NCBI GenBank assembly: GCA_028023455.1
Contig: JAQFVV010012397.1
Coordinates: 308,001-372,000 of the forward strand
Direction of reading: 5' to 3'
From: Epiperipatus broadwayi
Lineage: Eukaryota > Onychophora > Udeonychophora > Euonychophora > Peripatidae
DNA: 64,000 nucleotides
The position numbers and the translations under genes were made by a program. Shown here in pieces: positions 25,101-37,316 of this stretch (its first letter is position 1; each line of letters begins with the position of its first letter). The notes beneath the pieces are model-generated. The model saw nothing but the letters and a program-made list of their open reading frames with translations, was not told where the DNA came from and did not search any database.

Positions 25101-25704
25101 AGTACTTTTGAATTGTATGTAGCTTGAACTATATAGATTATCATTACGTAAGTCAAACTTTAGAATAGTTTCCTATGTATTCTATAAATTATTCAATGTA
25201 TAATTCAGGTCATTTAGAATTTTATTATATATTTTATTTCTTGTGACATTGGATTCAATTGCACTACACTCATGTTATAAAAAAATCACTTTTGTATAAG
25301 CTAAAGATTTAATGAGAATTGGCATAAATAGAAATAATAGTGGATGTTATTTAGATGTACACATATAGGTTTACCATTTAAAAATGTTTTTTTTTTTTGT
25401 TATTATTTCATTCATTAAAGAATCTTGTATTATGTTGAAATAATGATTTATTTAAGAATAATAAATCAACTCAATTGTGTAAAATGGACTTGACTCAATC
25501 ATAATTATACCTGAATATAGCTTATTTATATTAGTATTTCTTTATGTAAGTTTATTTAGATGTTTATTTCTGCGTATTTTTTTTAATAAACATATTGTCA
25601 ACAATTCGCTGCCTGGCACTTGTGGCTGTTATCTATCTCTCAATTGTTTTCTAGATAAAAATGTATATATCTATCATCTACCAAACTACATCTATGAACA
25701 GTCA
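22151..25704. other. AT-rich DNA with a diverged direct repeat
   Basis: Two direct copies of about 190 bases, 23608-23790 and 24738-24935, share GAGAATATCAAT, TACTTTCAGTATACT-like text, GTTATTAACTAAA and ATTATCATAGCATTCAC. A shorter motif, ATATATTTTCTT-TTTGACCATATTAA, is at 23552 and 23823. No gene was recognised in the block. 25.5-25.7 kb is the flank of the RTE 3' end. Confidence 0.45.
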
Positions 25705-25721
25705 TATTGATCATCATCATC

Positions 25722-26816
25722 TCAACCATTATCAATCCACTGCAGGATGAAGGTCTCCCCAAATTCAATCCATTTTCTCCGATCTTTAGCTTCTCTTCTC
25801 CATATCACCCCTGCACACTTTTTTATTTCATCCAACCATCTCACACATAGTCTCTTTCTGGGTCTTTTACATTCTCTCGGAATCCAGTTCAAGATTTCAA
25901 TTGTCCATCTGTTATCATATCTCCTATGTCCAACCCAGCTCCACTTCAGTCTTTTAATTTTTTCAATGAGGTCAGTAACACCTGTTTGTTCTCTTACCCA
26001 TACATTGCATTTTCGATCACTTCTTGTTACTCCCGACATGCATCTCTCCATATTTCTTTGAGTGGTCTGAAGTCTCTGTATTGCTCTTCTATTAAGGGTC
26101 CAAGTCTCAGATCCATAAGTAAAAACTGGTAAAACACATTTGTTAAAAAACTTCCTTTTCAAACACATAGGCATATTTCCTTTTAGTATCAAGTTATTTC
26201 TACCAAACGCACTCCAAACAAATTTAATTCTATGATTAATTTCATCCATTATGCTTCCATCTGCATTAATAATATGACCGTTAACTTCTTCTAATTTATC
26301 ATAATCAATCTTTATTTTCATATTTTGAGCAAAATGATTAAACATTACTTTAGTCTTTTTAACATTTATCTTTAATCCTACTTTCCTACTTTCATCTGAT
26401 AACTCCTGCAACATTTCCTGCAGCTCTGAAGCATTATTTGCAAAAACAACTACATTATTTGCAAAATCTAAATGACTTAAATAATCTCCATTTATTTTAA
26501 CTCCTTTAGTTTCCCATTTTAATCCAAAAAATACTTCTTGCACCACTACTGTAAAAAGTTTTGGAGATATGGAGTCACATTGTCTTACACCCTTCTCAAT
26601 GTTGACTTTCCCAGTATCATTATGTAATCTAATTGTTCCTGTTGCATTTTTATAAATATTCTTTAAAATATGACAATATCCTGGATCTATACCTTGATGA
26701 TCCAATGCTTTAATCACTGAAGAAATGATTATAGAATCAAATGCCTTCTCATAATGTAAAAATCCAAAACATAATGGCAACTCATATTCATTTGTCCTTT
26801 CTATAACTTCTTTCAA
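25722..26816 (-). pseudogene. RTE reverse transcriptase, catalytic part and C-terminus
   Basis: A 364-codon open frame. Motifs in order: motif A region LHYEKAFDS (residues about 20-28), GVRQCDSISPKLF (about 91-103, motif B), FANNVVVFANN in place of FADD (about 118-128, motif C), VGLKINVKKTKVM (motif D), then the long RTE tail with YGSETWTLNRR, LQTTQRNMERCM, WVGHRRYDNRW and RRKWIEFGE. The first catalytic Asp of motif A is His, and both Asp of motif C are Asn, so all three metal ligands are gone. An inert element is certain if the assembly is right. Confidence 0.8.
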
Positions 26817-26850
26817 TACCTGGATATGATCTACTGTATTAAACCCACTT

Positions 26851-27282
26851 TTAAATCCAGCTTGTTATCTTCGTTGGTGGAAATCCAATGTTCTCTGTAG
26901 ACGAGTTGTAATTACCTTGGTAAAAATTTTTATATAAAACTGATAAAAGGTTGATAGGTCTGTAATTTATAATATCTTCTTTATCACCTTCTTTAAATAT
27001 TAATATTATTACTGCATTCTTCCAATCATCTGGTACATCTTTATCATTTAGACATTTGGTATATAACTTTGCTAAAAAAATTTCTATTTCTACACCTGCT
27101 TCTTTTAATATATCAATTACAATTTCATCATTACCTGGAGCCTTTCCTTTCTTCATACATTTAATTGCATGTCTCACTTCTTCATTTAAAATTCTAGGCA
27201 ATTCGGAAGATGTAATAGATATAGAAGGTACTTGTTCTTTGTTACTATATAATTCTTGATAGTAACGGTATACATATGTCAT
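26851..27282 (-). pseudogene. RTE reverse transcriptase, fingers part
   Basis: A 143-codon frame with [20 protein letters not shown], then [20 protein letters not shown] and [14 protein letters not shown], the conserved N-terminal RT blocks 1-2 of RTE elements. The frame diverges after LYKNFYQG, where a one-base shift moves the continuation into the frame of the 26816-25722 part. Confidence 0.8.
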
Positions 27283-27289
27283 TACATTA

Positions 27290-28228
27290 TTTTAAAATTT
27301 TAAAATAATGGGGAAAATAATCTTAAATAAAATCATTTATTAAAAACTAAAAGCCAAAATTAAAAAGAGTTATGCTTAACATATATACATCGCATAGATC
27401 GAAAACTTTAAAAGTATTTTTTTTAAATAAAAACAAAAGTATTTGAATCTACTTTTTTATAAAAAAAGGTAAAGATCTAAAGATAAAATATTTTTGTTAA
27501 AAAGTAACATAAATGAAAATAGAAATAAATGTTAATTTCTATTTTAATATTCCTATGTAATCTCAGTAAATGGAAATGATTGTTTTATTAATAAAACGAA
27601 AAGCAAACTAACCCTTGGGGCTTTTATATAATTAAAAAATCAGATGGGAGATATAGATAAAAATTGAAAATTGTTTCCCGTTCTGAAGCAGACTGTCCAA
27701 TAGAAGCAGCAACCAATGCTCGGACCCTAATGAAAATCATTGGAACAGGAAACCATGTTCAATAAATCTGGAGGATTAGGATAAAAAGAAAAAAAATTTC
27801 AATCAGTTAGTTCCAGCTTGACTTTTGAGGAGGAGGGTGAAAAGTTGCACTTTTCATCCTCTTACTAATTTCAAATGAAGTGACTGTTGAAATATGAATG
27901 GTACTATTGCAGACCCCAAATCATATGGGTACTGCAATAAAATAGTTCCACGATTGAACCAGCTAAGGCTACCTCTGGATTGATGACTACGGCATGAACA
28001 GAAAGCATGAATAACAAAAGACTTCGTGGGAATTGGCACAAGGAACTAGGAGCTCCTCTAATGTAAAGTATAATTATGAACTCAAATCATTATAAACTTT
28101 TGCCAAATGAACTTTGAATAATTTCTTAAATAATTAAGGCTTAGCTAAGTTTAAACCATAAACTCTTATCTGACCAACACGGAAGGTTATATCAGTTATT
28201 AATATTTATTTTTATATTTTTTATATAT
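27290..28228 (+). mobile_element. Family A copy 3, 5' part (interrupted host copy)
   Basis: Matches the start of copy 1 (ATTTATTAAAAACTAAAAGC, AACTTTAAAAGTATTTTTT, TTTGAATCTACTTTTTTAT) and later CTTATCTGACCAAC-CG. It stops where copy 4 is inserted; the continuation is at 30400-30450. Confidence 0.6.
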
Positions 28229-30399
28229 TGTAACGATCCGGAGAAGGTTAAACTTAAAGTATCTGCACTACAGGGCGCCATCTAGGCATTTGAACCTAGA
28301 AAAATTTATAAAGTAGGCAGATACGTAAGTCAAAAAAAAAATTTTTTTTTTTTTTAAATTTTGCATCCGGTCGTTAGTCCATGTCACTAGCTCAGTGGAA
28401 TAGCAGAGATTTAATAATATAATATAAGAGTATATATTTAAAAAAAGAATAAAATAAGCCACTGCCAGTAATTAACATACAAACATTTATTAAAGCACAT
28501 ATATATATATATAAGATTTAAAATTGTTTTAGTATCAGTTTACATTTTAACATTTAACATTATTTTTAACTTTAATTTACTTTAATTTACATTTAATTAC
28601 TATTATATTCTAATTTTACATTTTAATTAAGTTCGCACAGATAAATTTATGAAAGCTTGTTTATAATGTTGAATATAGATCGGTTACATAGATTTCATGG
28701 TCAAAAACATTTCCAAATAAACATAAACGATCAAAATACAAAATTATTGATTACTGACAATTGCGGAGGGAAATTTATACGTAACCCAATAGCATTCACC
28801 ATAAGATACTTGCATTGTCACCAATAACTTAAAAGACATCCGAATAAATACATTTTAGATACTCACCGTGAGGTATCATTATTTATCGAATGTCTATATA
28901 TTTTGATCAAATATGAAATCCAAAACATAATTAACCGATAACGAATCCATGCAAACATCTATAAACAACTTAAATTTAATGCATTTTTATTTAGGGTCGA
29001 GTATGAATAGACTACATGGATTTGCATTTGAAAATAAAATATTCTATCCCTATTTAACTTTAGGCTAAAATTCGCAGTCAAACTGGCGTCAATTCATCTG
29101 ATATATCTATGTATTCAATGTAATACGGAATACGGCAGCACCAAAAAGATTAAGAGAAGACATTGACTCTCATCAGATAGGAATGTTACATCTATCTAAC
29201 GAGAAGAACAATAAAAAAAAAACTCCATAGAAAGGAACTGCGTTCTCCGTCTTATAATTCCTTCCATAGGCAAACGGGTGAGTGCGGCGTATATATAAAT
29301 GATTCTGCCAGTAGCGAATCTCCGACTACATCTACTAACTACATCAATATATCCAATCCATTGACCCAATTTAACAACGAAACAAATAACCTAAGATTAC
29401 CCTCCCCTAATATAACTTTACAAATCTATACAGCCATTCACGCCTGACTTAAGTTTAACATTTATATAATTTAACTTAACGGAAAACAGAAATCATAATA
29501 AAACTTAAAGAACAAAATTAAATAAATGGAAATGATTTTAAATAAATAAATAAAAAATACATCAAATAACATTATTAATAAATTAAGTTGGTCAGATAGG
29601 ATTCTATTTGTAACAATTAAATACTAGGAAAGTTTAAAATTTAAAGTTCTTAGTGTTTTCAAATTAATATTGTTCGTCATATTTTATAAAGTTCTTACGG
29701 TTTTAGAAATGTTCATCTTTTACAGTTGCTTGCCGTTTGAAATCCAGCGTTAAATTTCCCGATGATCCTGTCTCTAAATATAAGAAAAGCGATGTTTCAT
29801 TTTTCCATTTTATAACAACTGAAGGGATTGAACGTGCGTCCTTCCATCCCTTCACCACCAACTCTCCGCCTTAATACATCTCCATCTTCTCGTGATAATA
29901 ATTACCAATCACTAATTAATAATTTCCAAATTTTCCTTTTATACGTATTCGAAGGATTGAGTTGGCATTATGTCATCGATGTGATGATCCTTTCGCTGAG
30001 GTCCGATTTCCCGATGGATTTCTTTCATTGGCTATTTGTTTCTATTGTTTTCCTATCTGACCGATGTTTTTACATTTAAATGCCCAAGGCTGGTTTACAT
30101 TTAACTAATTAACAATCATTTCCATTTCTGATTAATTTCTGTGTTTTTCAAGATTAAAGATATATTTTTATCTCTAAATCTTTTTAAGTTTTTGTTTTTA
30201 AAATACCTTTTCTATTTTTAATACAGTTTTATTTTAATAATTTTTTTTATCTGTGCGATTTAATATATACGAGTTTAAGATGATATTTAATTTCAATTTT
30301 TAATTCTTAAAGAAAATTTTTAAATGTGAACTTTTTAATTTACTTTCATGTTTAATAAATAAAAAAAAACCAATGTAACGAACGTCTGTGCTCGTTACA
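28229..30399 (-). mobile_element. Family A copy 4, full length, nested in copy 3
   Basis: On the plus strand it begins TGTAACGATCC and ends GCTCGTTACA: TG...CA termini, 2171 bases, flanked by ATAT on each side (possible 4-base target duplication). All family landmarks are present in reverse: TGGCGCC block at 28272, GTTCGCACAGAT at 28630, CGGCGTATATATAAATGATT, CCATTGACCCAATTTAAC, GAAATGATTTTA and TCTGTGCGATTTA at 30250. A block with GTGCGGCGTATA makes it the most GC-containing copy. No coding frame is conserved with the 45-kb copy. Confidence 0.7.
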
Positions 30400-30452
30400 A
30401 TATGTTTGCCAATTCAATTATTTCCATTTTCTTTATTAATATTTATGGTTTA
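30400..30452 (+). mobile_element. Family A copy 3, continuation after the nested insert
   Basis: AATTATTTCCATTTTCTTTA corresponds to the AATCATTTCCATTT... block that follows the interruption point in the other copies. The match is lost after about 30450, so copy 3 is 3'-truncated. Confidence 0.45.
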
Positions 30453-30454
30453 AA

Positions 30455-30945
30455 GGTTGGAGACAAAGCTTGATAGTGATTACAAAATGCAAGCTATGAG
30501 CAAGTTACGAAATTTATAACTTGTTTTGTTTATCATACATGTACCCTTGAAGGTTTTTGCAATGATATAGATTGCAGAGGCTTTTCCTATATGGTGAAAC
30601 TGAACTGAATTCAGACCCATATAGCTATCTAGTTTGTTTGACTGGATTTGAAGATATTCACGTATCTGAAAAATTCATGCTTTCAGGCTGATAGAAACGT
30701 GTTTCATAAATGCTGTTTGTAGAGTTGGTTTTTAGATCTAGTTTCTAGTCTTCCTACCCTTTACTGACGTGAGCAAACTAGCTTGAAACCATGGTTTACA
30801 GGTTGGAGATATTGAATTCTATCTCTCTCAGTGTTTATGTAAACAAAGCTTGATAGTGGGCTATTGGTAAAGCTCCATCTAGTGATCATAAAATGCAAGC
30901 TATGAGCAAGTTACAAAATTTATAACTTGTTTTGTTTATCATATA
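30455..30945 (+). repeat. Family E direct repeat pair
   Basis: Copies at 30455-30537 and 30799-30942 share GGTTGGAGA, CAAAGCTTGATAGTG, AAAATGCAAGCTATGAGCAA and TTTATAACTTGTTTTGTTTA. The first lacks two internal segments of the second; one gap lies between two TAGTG strings, as expected for a deletion between short direct repeats. Confidence 0.65.
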
Positions 30946-32169
30946 TATATAAAAACTCCTCCAAACTTTCTAGGCATTCAAGTGGGGTCTCCTCTCTCTC
31001 TCCCCTCCAAATGTTTTTATCTTGCATTTTCGTTTTCCAAAAAAAAAAAAATTTTTTTTAAATATCTCAAAACTCAAAAACCTCCCTCTCTCCTGGAACT
31101 CTATCTCACTTTCTGACCAACACCGGAACATCCCTTAACTAATTCTTGACTCTCACATCTGGTCATTCACTGTGCTATTGGAGCCTATACATTGGGAAGT
31201 CACTTTTTCTCATTTTCCCCCCTACAAGCCTATGTGCCACTACAAATTTGACACTATCCACAATTTTTCTAAAATTACTGAAATTACAATGACCAGTATG
31301 AAGGCACCACTAGGCATATAGCCTAGCACTAGATCAAGAGGAATCTTTAACAATCGTAGTGATAATTTATTTACATACAGCAATCACATAATGGACTCTA
31401 CTAAGTATAATTTGTTTAAATTGAACAGACACTTAATCATTAATATTATAAGAGAAATTGAAACACAGAGGCACTTGAGTATTATTTAAATATTCATTAT
31501 TTTTTTTTAATAGTAATTGCTTTTCCCAATTCCATTTTTCCAAGCATTCCAAGTGAAAGACAAACATAAATCTTATTTCCATTGCTTTTTCATTTTTAAT
31601 AAATATGATCTCTTATTAACCATTTAATATTTTTCCCAAGAGAACATGCATCACACAAGGCTTATTCTGGATGCCTTTCCAAATAGATATGACTGAAGGT
31701 TGACATATTAGGCTTATTCTGAATACCTTTCCAAATAGGTATGACTGAAGGTTGACTTACTAATAAGAATGGGTAGTATCTGGCTTCATTCAAACCTCTA
31801 CATGTCACGATTAATAATTATATTCAAACCCTTAAGGGACAGTGCAAGTGTCAATGTTTGCTTGCAGCCATCGAACATTTCTTTTTACAAACACCAGGTT
31901 CCGACATAAGGATCCTGTGTTTGCTTATTGTTAGAATACTTAACTGATATTTTACCTTCCTTCCCCATTTGACTTTCTATATCAAACAGTTAACACTGTT
32001 TTAGAACTTAAAACTAAACACACTTTGAACATAATACATGAATTAAAATTATTCAAAATTTTAATTAATATAAAGTTAGTAAAATAAAACCATAGCTTCC
32101 TTTTTCAATTCATCCATAATAACATATTGTACTTTTTATACAAATAAGTTAATGGAGTCTAAAATTATA
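30946..32169. other. Spacer with CT-rich stretch
   Basis: 30.95-31.25 kb has CT-rich runs (CCTCTCTCTCTCCCCTCC) and no open frame of note. A two-copy tandem repeat follows at 31.66 kb. No gene recognised. Confidence 0.4.
31659..31757. repeat. 52-base tandem duplication
   Basis: Two near-identical units starting GGCTTATTCTG and containing CCTTTCCAAATAG and ATGACTGAAGGTTGAC. Confidence 0.8.
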
Positions 32170-32560
32170 TTACACCAATCAGAATACAGTTCTTTAAGAA
32201 AAGTTCATAGTTACCCTGATCGATCAGCGGTTTCACTTTCTTCATGTGGATAATGTCCTTGTATGATTTTTCTTGAAAATGCTGATGTTAATCCTTTGTT
32301 TTATCCATTGGCTTTTTTGATATCCTCGGCTAGCTTGTTAAATTCATTCTTCCCATAGTTTACGATTGCGCAAGTAGCTCCAAGTGTGACTGTGAGACGT
32401 ATTTCCCTGAGGGGAAGTTTTCAATGGCCAGTAGCTGGAGAACATTTTCTCAGTACTGGTTAATATTATATTTTTCAATGTATTGTATTCTGCTTCCAAG
32501 CTTTTTCCAATCTAATTTAACAAAAGCAAACTCCGTAATTTGTTTTTTCACAACCAGAAT
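32170..32560 (-). other. Coding-like relic, unidentified
   Basis: Less AT-rich than its surroundings. The minus strand gives LTVTLGATCAIVNYGKNEFN followed by KLAEDIKKANG and a stop, with further text in other frames upstream (FAFVKLDWKKLGS). This looks like a degraded protein-coding unit, perhaps of a transposable element; no family was recognised. Confidence 0.3.
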
Positions 32561-33949
32561 TCATACTTAGTAGTTTATTTTAAGATGCATTTTTACATGT
32601 CTAATATGTCTTTTTATTGTCATTGCCTTTTTTATTTAATGGAAAAGTTCTGGATCAATTGGCACAATAGATCGACTCCAGTAATATATTTAATTACAAA
32701 TACTTTTAGTATCTCAAGTTTCAAGAATAGAGTTAATTACAAAAATCTATAATTTTTTCTTCCCCAATCCACATCTTTCCAAGAATTACAATTTTTTAAA
32801 AAAACTTTTAATGAAAACAAATCTCAAAATCTAATTTTATTTTGAGTTATAATGAATTTAAACAAATAAATAAAATGAAGAAATCCTGATTTCTTCAAGA
32901 TAAATAAAAAAAACTACTTAAAAAAAGATTTCAAAAATTGTTATTTTAAAATAATCTAATAACTATGCACTTTTATTAAAATAAAATATATGTACACATA
33001 TTGTACCGGTCAAAAATCTATGTCCATTCAACAAGATTTACAATCTGAGCAAAAGTACCCCGAATCCAATCATGCCCAAGATACACAGGTCAGGAGTAAT
33101 CATGAATTCTAACCTATTTGCCTATTCCCCAAATCTATAACACTAAGGACAACACTCACGGTGATACCACATAAATTCATTCTATCCTGGCCCGGTGCTA
33201 CATCGTTTTGCATGAGAACTCAGCTGATGATGATGATGAGAGATTGAGTGAACCCAAGATATAAGTTAAAAACTTACGAAGGAGATTCGAACAAATGGAT
33301 TAAATTTAAAAATATAAATATTATTTTGACAAAAATTCAAGATTTTATATATACTCAATTTCATGCATTTAAACTATTATATTTGGTTACAAATATTTGA
33401 CGATCTTGATACAATAATTTTCTTATAATAGATATGAATTTAGTGCAGCAATTACAATACTGAACGTATATTTAAAATAGGTTTTTATTCAATGTTACAA
33501 AACAAATTTATCTGGGTGATTGGTAGACGTTTATACATTAAAACACATATAAAGATATGACAATAATAGAGTTTCGCTGTTTGTACGATTTCATAGAATG
33601 CCCTTGGCATTTGATACATAGTTTTATTTTAATTTATAGAATTTATTTACAACAATTAAATAAGGATACGTTCTGATCCTTAAGTATACTGAAACATTTA
33701 TTTATTACACATTTTCGACATTTAACTAGAAAATATTGCGAAACTCTATCAATACGGGAATTGGATCTAAACTCCAACGAAAAATTACAAAGAGAAAACA
33801 TTTCATTATCACATATCATTATGGTTTATTTTGTTAAACAGGCTAGAAAACTAACTATAAGAAATTTCAGCGCTAGCATTATGTCAGTGAGAGAAAGAAA
33901 AATGACAGCTTTGGCCAAGAAGAGGTCATTCTCCGATTATTAAGGTGGT
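32561..33949. other. Spacer
   Basis: AT-rich. 33.0-33.25 kb is less AT-rich (short GATGATGATGATGAG tail near 33220), which may be the 3' end of an unrecognised element. Short inverted strings AGAGTTTCGC (33568) and GCGAAACTCT (33738) are about 170 bases apart. Confidence 0.35.
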
Positions 33950-34240
33950 ACGCCAGCTTCATGATGAGAGTACTGAAGGTAAGGTCGGTGAGAAGTTGCC
34001 ATGGATCCGGTTTATGGTAAGTCCATGCAGAGCTTCAACTACACTGACCGACTTGTTCCAGAAGTAGACTTCTGTTAGGAATGATAACAATAACAAGAGA
34101 TGGAAGGCTTTGAATCCCTGGGGCAAGGTACAGGCGAATCGAAGCAGTATATAAATATATACTTTGAGGAGAAGAATGACAGAACGAAGACGATCGTGAC
34201 TCCCTGGAATGAGGTACAGGCGAATCAGATCAAATCACTA
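33950..34240. repeat. GC-richer relic with an 86-base tandem repeat
   Basis: The string TCCCTGG...AAGGTACAGGCGAATC occurs at 34115 and, diverged, at 34201. The block contains CCGGTTTATGG and CAGAGCTTCAAC and is clearly less AT-rich than its flanks, as in a younger insertion. No coding family was recognised; an LTR or UTR fragment is possible. Confidence 0.4.
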
Positions 34241-35769
34241 TGTGGCTTATTAATAATTTGACATATGCCAGCAACGCTATTATAATAATATAAAATCATT
34301 GCATTTAAAGACTAAATATAAAGCCTTAAGTAGTTTAACAAATACGTAATGATATGCTAAAATAATGACCCATGTAAGATGAAGTCATTTATTAAAGTTA
34401 AAACTATAATTAATGAAGTGTGCATTTCTCCCCCTTCCTGAATCAATCCTATTTTGTTTAACATATAAAAAAAAAAACTAAAATTCACGCACTTAAAAGT
34501 GCAAATAACAAAATAGAATAAGGTCGCCAGCCTTTTGGCAATGATGATCAATAAAGAAATCAATAAATTAACCGATACCAATATTCACCCAGATTGAAAA
34601 GTATTTATATCATTTTGTATAATTTTACGGTAAAATATATTTTTTAAAAAAAAATATTCATTTTACAAGAAAAACTCAGTCTTACGAAATATTTAGAAAT
34701 AAATAAATAAGAACTCATTAATCCCCCCCCCCTTCTAAGTTCGTAAGACTGGGTTTGATAAGCATTTACAAACAAAAGTTTAGTGAAAAATATAAAAATA
34801 TTAAAAATAAATTATAACCGCACTAAATTATAAGAAAAATATGAAACGTGAGTTGGATGAAATAGTTTACATAGTAGTATTAATTTCATAGAAAAGAGTC
34901 GATATCAAAGAAATAATTATTAGTTTTAACATACTTGCCGATGAGCGAGTTAAAAGAGATTAAATATACAGAAAACATTAATTTAAAGAGATAGGATTCC
35001 TTTAGACTTGTTACCAGGATTGTATGGAATAAAGTAGGAACGAGTCTTCTGTGGCAGGTGGCATTCTTTGACATATCTCCTAGCCTTGGCGGTTCTTTGA
35101 CAACATGGGCACACTTGAGCGAGCTGAAGATGGAGAGGAAGGCAGCTGAAGCCCCTCAAAAATTAAACAGATGTGGAGTCGACTAACGACTATTGACCCA
35201 ACTCTGACACAATAGATTTTTGGCCCTATTTTACAAACTTTGAGGTATTCAAAGAATGTTTTTAATTAAACTTCTTATCTTTAATTTACAGAAATATTTA
35301 ATCTATTGTTAGTGGAGATGCAATCATTAGATAACTGTCCAAAAATAAATTCAAATCAGTGCCCAAATTGGCAATAGATTTGATAAAAATGTTAACAGCT
35401 AACTAAAATCAATTAGCTTTGTTTTAAACTTTACTTTAATTTAAAAATTCCTTTTTAATCATGAAACAAAGTAATCTTCCCACCTCTTTAATTATACTTG
35501 GACAGTCGGCGATTGCATCTTCCATCTTGAATTTTGATGTAGTTATATGAAGAAAAATAATTATAAAGTATTAAAAATATAATTAAGAAAAAAAAATACA
35601 AAATTATTTACAAGATTTGTCTGTGCTTTTATCTATATAAAAACTCCATTAATAAATGTACATATCTGAGTCGCAAAAAACAAAAGTTAATATTTAAAAT
35701 TTAAAAAAAATGAAGATCGACTGCTACAATATATATATATGAGTAGCAGAAAATACCATCTCACCTTAA
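34241..35769. other. Spacer with a C-run and a second GC-richer patch
   Basis: An inverted pair CAGTCTTACGAA (34677) and TTCGTAAGACTG (34740) flanks an A-rich stretch that ends in a run of ten C. The patch at 35030-35220 (GTGGCAGGTGGCATTC, GAGCGAGCTGAAGATGGAG) is coding-like in composition but has no recognisable protein. Confidence 0.35.
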
Positions 35770-36060
35770 AATTCAATATAATCTAAGGGTCCAGGTTCTA
35801 TTCCCATGCTAATACTGTCACTCATCAGGCCAGCAATACTTGAAGAAGAAAGGAGAATAATACCTCTCAAAAGGTTATGCATGTTACTAATAGTTGAATG
35901 TACTTTGAAAATCTAAATGTAGTTAAATTTTTCTAAAGACATTCATTACTTTATATTAGATGAAGGAAATAATCCAATATATAATTACAACTAAAATACC
36001 ATCATCACAAATCTTCAGCAAAACATTAATATTGGATGATTTTAATGAGATTTTAGTTTT
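35770..36060 (+). repeat. Solo copy of the Penelope 3' module
   Basis: Shares TTAAAATTCAATA, ATCTAAGGGTCCAGGTT, GTCACT-ATCAGGCCAGCAA, GAAGAAG, AATAATACCTCTCAAAA, TTTTTCTAAAGACATTCA and ATAATCCAATATATAA with the arms of the 13.7-16.4 kb element. It lacks the endonuclease and the tRNA-like 5' half, so it is 5'-truncated. Confidence 0.6.
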
Positions 36061-36957
36061 CTAAATTTTAACTGAAATACTATTGGGAGTAGCAGTCATG
36101 CCATAAGTTAATTGTATTGTTATTACTTAATTATTTGTTGATATATTAAGTATTGTAAATTCCATTATTTTGCTTTATTATGTATATGGTATGAGTATAT
36201 GGGTGTGTATTAATATGAATGTTTTCATGAGTAAAATTTTGTTTATGATTATCAAGTGAAAAACTCCATCTATATGGTTGATTAGATCTATAAATGCATG
36301 AAAGAAATATTGGTCTCCTTTATTTTCTTGCTGTTCCATATGAGGCTAACCAAACATTTTTCCATTAAAATGCATGATAGAAAAAAAGAAAAAACTTAAT
36401 AAAAAATAAAAAAATTCAAAAGGAGGTTAACATTATCTATATGTAATTTAGCGAAGTGGTTAATACATTTATGATCAAGCCTACAACTTAAATTTGAATC
36501 CAGAGAATAATTTGAATTTCTAAGCAAGTTTATATCGAATCTATAGCCAGAACAGTTAATTATTGATTGGTAAATGAATATTTCAGATACAGAGTAAAAA
36601 AAAAAAAATCTTTATCGACCAGCTTCAGATTAGCCTAGTGAGTAGGTTTTGTATTTCACTAATTTTCTGTAGAGAATTCTTGATAAAACTTTGACCTGAT
36701 ATTATCTATTTATGACTGCTTTAGTTTTTATCATAATTATTTATATGCATGTTAAACAAAAGATAAAATAAACTACAGCTTTAACAAAATATTTTTTTTG
36801 TTAATTTTATCTTTTATGTATAAGAGCATATCAACATCACTAGAAAATAAAAAGTATTTTACAAATAATCAATCAAAATATTGGTAATTTTTGTAAATTT
36901 TTAAGTATTTGTGTGTAAATGAAATCAATAAATAAAAAATCTAAATAAATAACATAC
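36061..36957. other. Spacer with weak tRNA-like strings
   Basis: Near 36450-36520, TTAGCGAAGTGGTTAATAC followed about 40 bases later by AAATTTGAATCC resembles A and B boxes of a tRNA-derived SINE. Near 36635, TTAGCCTAGTGAGTAGG is similar. Neither folds as a tRNA by eye. Confidence 0.25.
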
Positions 36958-37128
36958 ATCTGCATGATGGTAATTCAGTCCATGATCCATTAGAAGTACA
37001 AAAGATTTCTGAATTTCCATTTAACTGAAAACCAATATGGCACTGAAATAATACAATTCCATTGGTTCCATTTGGAACAGAAAACTGAGAATCTGCATTG
37101 GGAAGCTTTGGGGGTTCACCGCACAGAA
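36958..37128 (-). CDS. CCP/sushi domain exon, long class
   Basis: 171 bases, phase 1-1, acceptor TTTTAG at 37134-37129 and donor GTATGT from 36957. One complete module: LCGEPPKLPN, FSVPNGTNGIVLFQC, GFQLNGNSEIFC, NGSWTELPSC. Four Cys and the Trp are all present. Sequons N-G-T (in PNGTNG) and N-G-S (in NGSW) predict glycosylation. It is 188 bases downstream of the exon at 37317 on the same strand; as both are symmetric, either could be skipped without shifting frame. Confidence 0.85.
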
Positions 37129-37316
37129 CTAAAACATAATTGTTGACAAAAAAAATCATTTGCTTTTTAATCACATGACTATCTTCTAAATTATTTTCAT
37201 TTTTTACAATTCAATATTAACTAAATTTGAAAATATTATTAAACTTATAAAATAAAAACATGTAAAAACAATTATTTCATTACTAAAACTCCAGCTATAA
37301 AAAGATATTAACTTAC

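Larger units (their letters stand above)
25705..27285 (-). mobile_element. RTE-clade LINE, 5'-truncated
   Basis: Reverse transcriptase and C-terminal tail on the minus strand. The 3' end lies just after a GATGATGATGATCA microsatellite-like tail, typical of RTE elements. The endonuclease domain is absent. The 5' side abuts family A copy 3 at about 27.29 kb. One frameshift near 26.9 kb and a stop at about 26.87 kb split the reading frame into the two parts listed separately. Confidence 0.8.

Noticed and set aside
25747-26132. Plus-strand frames of 104 and 68 codons
   Set aside because: They are the antisense shadow of the RTE reverse transcriptase frame on the minus strand.
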